Source of the DNA: Rhodothermia bacterium
GTDB lineage: Bacteria; Bacteroidota; Rhodothermia; Rhodothermales; JABDKH01
DNA: 8,936 nucleotides
Assembly: GCA_018679295.1 (NCBI GenBank)
Contig: JAHHLP010000488.1
Coordinates: forward strand, 1 to 8,936
Direction of reading: 5' to 3'
Shown here: in pieces, positions 6,532 through 8,936 of the stretch
Numbering within the stretch: position 1 is the stretch's first letter
Layout of the letters: each line of letters starts with the position of its first letter
The notes under the pieces: generated by a model
Databases searched by the model: none
Told to the model about the DNA's origin: nothing
The model's input: the letters and a program-made list of their open reading frames with translations, nothing else
Program-made: the position numbers and the translations under genes

Positions 6532-8445
6532 ATGATTGCTTTTGCTAAGAGACTGGCGATGGGGTGTGTCGTCGCCATGATGTTCTTCGCGTTCGTGGAA
6601 GTGATCCTGAGCGTCTTCGGAGTCGTGCCCCTCTACGAGAGCTCCGATCCATACGTTGGTTTTGCGGGGTACTCGCCCCTGTTCGTCGAGGACAGAACAC
6701 CCGACGGCGAGCAGGTTTATCGGACGGCCTCCAACAAGCTGGAGTGGTTTAACCCTCAGCAGTTCTCAACGCGAAAGGCTCCGGGTACAACACGCGTTTT
6801 TTGTCTCGGTGGCTCGACGACCTTCGGCCGACCGTACGACGATCGAACGTCTTTCTGCGGTTGGCTCAGATCCTTTCTTGCCGAGGCCGATCCTGAAAGG
6901 AATTGGGAGGTGGTGAACGCCGGTGGCGTCAGCTACGCCAGCTACCGCATAGTCCGGCTGATAGACGAACTCGCGGGGCTGGATCCGGACCTTTTTATCA
7001 TCTACACCGGCCACAACGAGTTCCTCGAGAAGAGGACGTACGGGCCGCTGCTCGACACGCCCACCGTGGTCCGCGACGCAGCATCGCTGGCAACCCGGCT
7101 CAGACTGTACACGCTGCTTTCTGATTTCGCGAATCAGAAGGGCGACGTTTTATCGAGTGAGGTTCAGGCGGTGCTGGACCGATCCGTCGGTCCCGAGGAG
7201 TATCACCGCGACGACGACATCCGCGACGCCGTACTCGAGCATTTCAGGTCAAGTTTAGAGCGTATGGTGCTCATCAGCCGGCGGGCGGGGTCGCAACTGA
7301 TCTTCGTCACCCCGGCGTCTAACATCGGAGATTTCTCGCCTTTCAAATCGGAGCCGAGCGATGGTCTGACCGAAGAGGAAGTCCGGCAGGTTAGTCTAAG
7401 GAAGCTAGCTGCGGAAGCCGCCATTCGCGAAGGCGATCCGCTGCGAGCCGCGACGCTTGCCGATCAGGCTCTATCGATGGATGAGCGAGATCCGGATGTG
7501 CTGTTTCTGCGCGGAAGGGCCCTTCGGGCTGTCGGCAACACCGGTGAAGCGCGCCGCACCTTTGCCGCCGCGCGGGACGAGGACATTGCTCCACTGCGCG
7601 CACTAACGAAAATGGTGGAGACGGTGGCCGATGTTGCTCACGAAAACGGCACGGGTTTCGTCGACTTTGTTCGCCTTGTAGACGCGGAGTCTCCCGATGG
7701 TATTCCTGGATCAGAGCTGTTTCTGGATCACGTACACCCAACGATCGATGGCAATCGAATGCTTGCTCTTGCTCTCGTTGATAAGATGATCCAAACCGGC
7801 ATGGTGACCCCCGCATCCACGTGGAACGCGGACTCAATCTCGGAGATAACTGACCGGGTGAAAGGCAGTCTGGACGAACAGGCGCATGCTCTCGCGCTAA
7901 AGAAGTTGTCCAACGTCTTGCTTTGGGCGGGAAAGGTCGACGAAGCGGAACGGCTTGAAAATCTTGCGGGCGCGACCGCATGGGACGACGTCAACACGCG
8001 GCTCCAGAAGGCAGCACTTCTGCGGCGGTCAGGCCGCGTGGAAGAAGCCTTGAGCCACTATGCAGAAGCGATTCGGATCGCACCGGACAATCCTGCGATT
8101 CGCCTGGAGTACGGCATATTCCTCTCAGAACTCGGTCGCAGGGTCGCGGCGAGGAGCGAACTCGAAACGGCCGTCGAACTGGATGGGAGGTCGGCTGGCG
8201 CGCATTACGAGCTTGGGGTCGTGCTCAAGGCTCTCGGCGAAGTAGAAGCGGCCGAAGCCGCATACCGAAGCGCGATCTCGCTCGACCCTGACAATGCGGA
8301 CGCATACAACAATCTGGGCGTGATTGAGGCACAACGGGGCAATATCCGGAGTGCTGCTGACCTGTTTGCAAAGGCTGTGCGGGCCGATCCTGATCACAGG
8401 AATGCCGCGGAGAACCTGGCGCGCGCGCGAAGCGCTATGCAATAG
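6532..8445 (+). CDS. Membrane-anchored SGNH/GDSL-type hydrolase with inserted and C-terminal TPR repeats
   Basis: From the ATG at 6532, 637 residues. One hydrophobic segment (about 10-34) should anchor it, with the rest probably periplasmic or outside. The SGNH/GDSL fold is shown by LGGSTTFG (block I; Ser95), NAGG (129-132), GHNEF (block III; Asn162) and LDHVHPT (block V; Asp399 and His402). The Ser-His-Asp set is therefore present, so hydrolase or glycan acyl-transfer chemistry is possible. Between blocks III and V, residues about 289-352 form helical TPR-like repeats (EGDPLRAATLADQALSMD is typical). A larger C-terminal TPR array covers about 487-637, with YNNLGVIEAQRGNIRSAADL a near-consensus unit. 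The open frame goes back to an ATG at 6493, but that codon lies inside the terminator loop; 6532 keeps the whole anchor. ATG 6559 is a further option, which would trim the anchor. No good Shine-Dalgarno precedes any of these. Substrate unknown; esterase or deacetylase activity on surface glycans is a guess. Confidence 0.85.
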   Translation: MIAFAKRLAMGCVVAMMFFAFVEVILSVFGVVPLYESSDPYVGFAGYSPLFVEDRTPDGEQVYRTASNKLEWFNPQQFSTRKAPGTTRVFCLGGSTTFGRPYDDRTSFCGWLRSFLAEADPERNWEVVNAGGVSYASYRIVRLIDELAGLDPDLFIIYTGHNEFLEKRTYGPLLDTPTVVRDAASLATRLRLYTLLSDFANQKGDVLSSEVQAVLDRSVGPEEYHRDDDIRDAVLEHFRSSLERMVLISRRAGSQLIFVTPASNIGDFSPFKSEPSDGLTEEEVRQVSLRKLAAEAAIREGDPLRAATLADQALSMDERDPDVLFLRGRALRAVGNTGEARRTFAAARDEDIAPLRALTKMVETVADVAHENGTGFVDFVRLVDAESPDGIPGSELFLDHVHPTIDGNRMLALALVDKMIQTGMVTPASTWNADSISEITDRVKGSLDEQAHALALKKLSNVLLWAGKVDEAERLENLAGATAWDDVNTRLQKAALLRRSGRVEEALSHYAEAIRIAPDNPAIRLEYGIFLSELGRRVAARSELETAVELDGRSAGAHYELGVVLKALGEVEAAEAAYRSAISLDPDNADAYNNLGVIEAQRGNIRSAADLFAKAVRADPDHRNAAENLARARSAMQ

Positions 8446-8448
8446 ATA

Positions 8449-8462
8449 GCGAGTGTGCTCGC
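8449..8462 (+). terminator. Hairpin after the SGNH-TPR gene, possible weak terminator
   Basis: GCGAG (8449-8453), loop TGTG, CTCGC (8458-8462), starting three bases after the stop codon. Two more pairs form beyond a mismatch. There is no T-run after it, so if it matters it may protect the mRNA 3' end or assist rho-dependent termination. Confidence 0.3.
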
Positions 8463-8506
8463 GATTCACCCGGCTTGAGACATCTCACGTGGCATTCTGG
8501 CTCTTC

Positions 8507-8542
8507 TCGTTCCGCCCATTCTTCCTTCGTTCCGACCATTCT
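8507..8542. repeat. Direct repeat, 16 bases with 20-base period, upstream of DUF3078-like gene
   Basis: TCGTTCCGCCCATTCT (8507-8522) and TCGTTCCGACCATTCT (8527-8542) differ at one base and are offset by 20 bases, about two helical turns. They lie 96-131 bases before the start at 8638 in a pyrimidine-rich stretch. Tandem binding sites for a regulator are one reading; a local duplication is the other. Confidence 0.55.
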
Positions 8543-8575
8543 CACCCCTTCTTAACCATAGCGCACGCGTCTCGA

Positions 8576-8589
8576 TTCGATATTTCGAA
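8576..8589. repeat. Short palindrome in the presumed promoter region of the DUF3078-like gene
   Basis: TTCGA (8576-8580), TATT, TCGAA (8585-8589): perfect five-base arms around four bases, 48 bases before the start at 8638. TATTTCG (8581-8587) inside it resembles TAnnTTTG with one change, so it may overlap a -7 box, but no TTG is seen at the right distance upstream. Confidence 0.3.
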
Positions 8590-8637
8590 CATCTCACCCG
8601 AACCGTAATCACTACCCACCAATCAACAAGCAGCCCC

Positions 8638-8936
8638 ATGAAACGGTACGGACTGAAGATACTCGCGGCCGTTGCGGTCGTACTCGCTATGGCGCTTCCC
8701 GCCAGCGCACAGGAAGCGGAAGATGCCCCACCGCCACCGCCACCGGAAGGCTGGCAGCCTTCGGCAGCCCTAAAGGTCGCCGGCTCGCAGGTCGGATTCT
8801 CGAACTGGCAGGGTGGTGGAATCAACTCGCTAGCCGTGACCGGCGGCATCGAAGCGCTCGCCACGAAGGAGACGGTGCGCACCAAGCAGAAACTCAGCGG
8901 TCGCTTCGGACTCGGAGGGATCAAGCAGGACACGCC
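8638..8936 (+). CDS. Exported protein resembling DUF3078 family, N-terminus only
   Basis: The first 99 residues are in the window; the rest lies past the right edge. MKRYGLKILAAVAVVLAMAL followed by PASA and then Q is a clear Sec signal peptide, with cleavage expected after ASA (residue 24). A linker with six prolines (31-36) follows, then EGWQPSAALKVAGSQVGFSN (37-56) with WQGGGINSLAVTGGIEA. The GW...QVxFSNWxxGGxNS pattern is what I know from Bacteroidota DUF3078 proteins, thought to be outer-membrane beta-barrel-like; their function is not established. Alternating short strands after it fit a barrel. The ATG at 8638 is chosen because it starts the signal peptide directly; there is no Shine-Dalgarno. 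A 192-base gap separates it from the SGNH-TPR gene, so it probably has its own promoter. Confidence 0.78.
   Translation, partial: MKRYGLKILAAVAVVLAMALPASAQEAEDAPPPPPPEGWQPSAALKVAGSQVGFSNWQGGGINSLAVTGGIEALATKETVRTKQKLSGRFGLGGIKQDT
8728..8745 (+). repeat. CCACCG hexamer repeat encoding six prolines
   Basis: Three exact copies of CCACCG code for Pro31-Pro36 just after the signal peptide of the DUF3078-like protein. It acts as a rigid linker in the protein; at the DNA level it is a simple repeat prone to length change in steps of two prolines. Six prolines in a row would be expected to need elongation factor P for smooth translation. Confidence 0.7.

Noticed and set aside
8466..8933. 155-residue minus-strand open frame opposite the DUF3078-like gene
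   Set aside because: Its Gly run is the reverse of the CCACCG proline repeat, and the plus strand has a proper signal peptide and family motif.

Overview
The window looks like chromosomal DNA of moderately high GC content from a member of the Bacteroidota/Rhodothermota group, most plausibly Rhodothermia-like. Three things support this. There is a 58-residue histone H1-like (Hc1-type) protein with the NKAAGTRVRKA core typical of that group. The last gene is the start of an exported protein resembling the DUF3078 family. The promoter in front of the H1-like gene matches the Bacteroidota TTG / TAnnTTTG pattern. The assignment is an inference from gene content; no rRNA or other phylogenetic marker is present. 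I see no tRNA, rRNA, CRISPR array, insertion sequence or phage gene.

Left half (1-5081, minus strand): a tight four-gene operon read from right to left. It begins with a MurG-like (COG4671-type, GT-B) glycosyltransferase, followed after 11 bases by a WcaL-like GT4 glycosyltransferase, then a second GT4 glycosyltransferase, then an MsbA-like ABC exporter with fused membrane and ATPase domains that runs off the left edge. The last two junctions are ATGA overlaps (stop and start share bases), which implies translational coupling. Three glycosyltransferases with one exporter suggest assembly and membrane translocation of a surface glycolipid or oligosaccharide. The product is unknown.

Middle (5082-6132): a 316-base divergent intergenic region holding a 7-bp inverted repeat, then a plus-strand gene for an amino-acid-kinase-fold protein related to N-acetylglutamate kinase (ArgB). 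It keeps the HGGG motif and an internal Asp, but the N-terminal Lys-Gly-Gly phosphate loop is replaced by a sequence with two Asp and no Lys. It may be altered in activity or inactive, and no other arginine gene lies beside it.

Right part (6133-8936, plus strand): the H1-like gene is a self-contained unit with a good promoter, a 5' leader carrying a small hairpin, a strong Shine-Dalgarno site and a textbook intrinsic terminator. The next gene starts almost on top of that terminator. It encodes a membrane-anchored SGNH/GDSL-type hydrolase with tetratricopeptide repeats both inserted inside the hydrolase domain and at the C-terminus. After a 192-base gap with a 20-base-period direct repeat comes the signal peptide and N-terminus of the DUF3078-like protein, cut by the right edge.

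The most interesting items are the three-glycosyltransferase/ABC exporter operon with no evident named product, the degenerate acetylglutamate-kinase-like protein, and the SGNH-TPR protein whose start is squeezed against a strong terminator.
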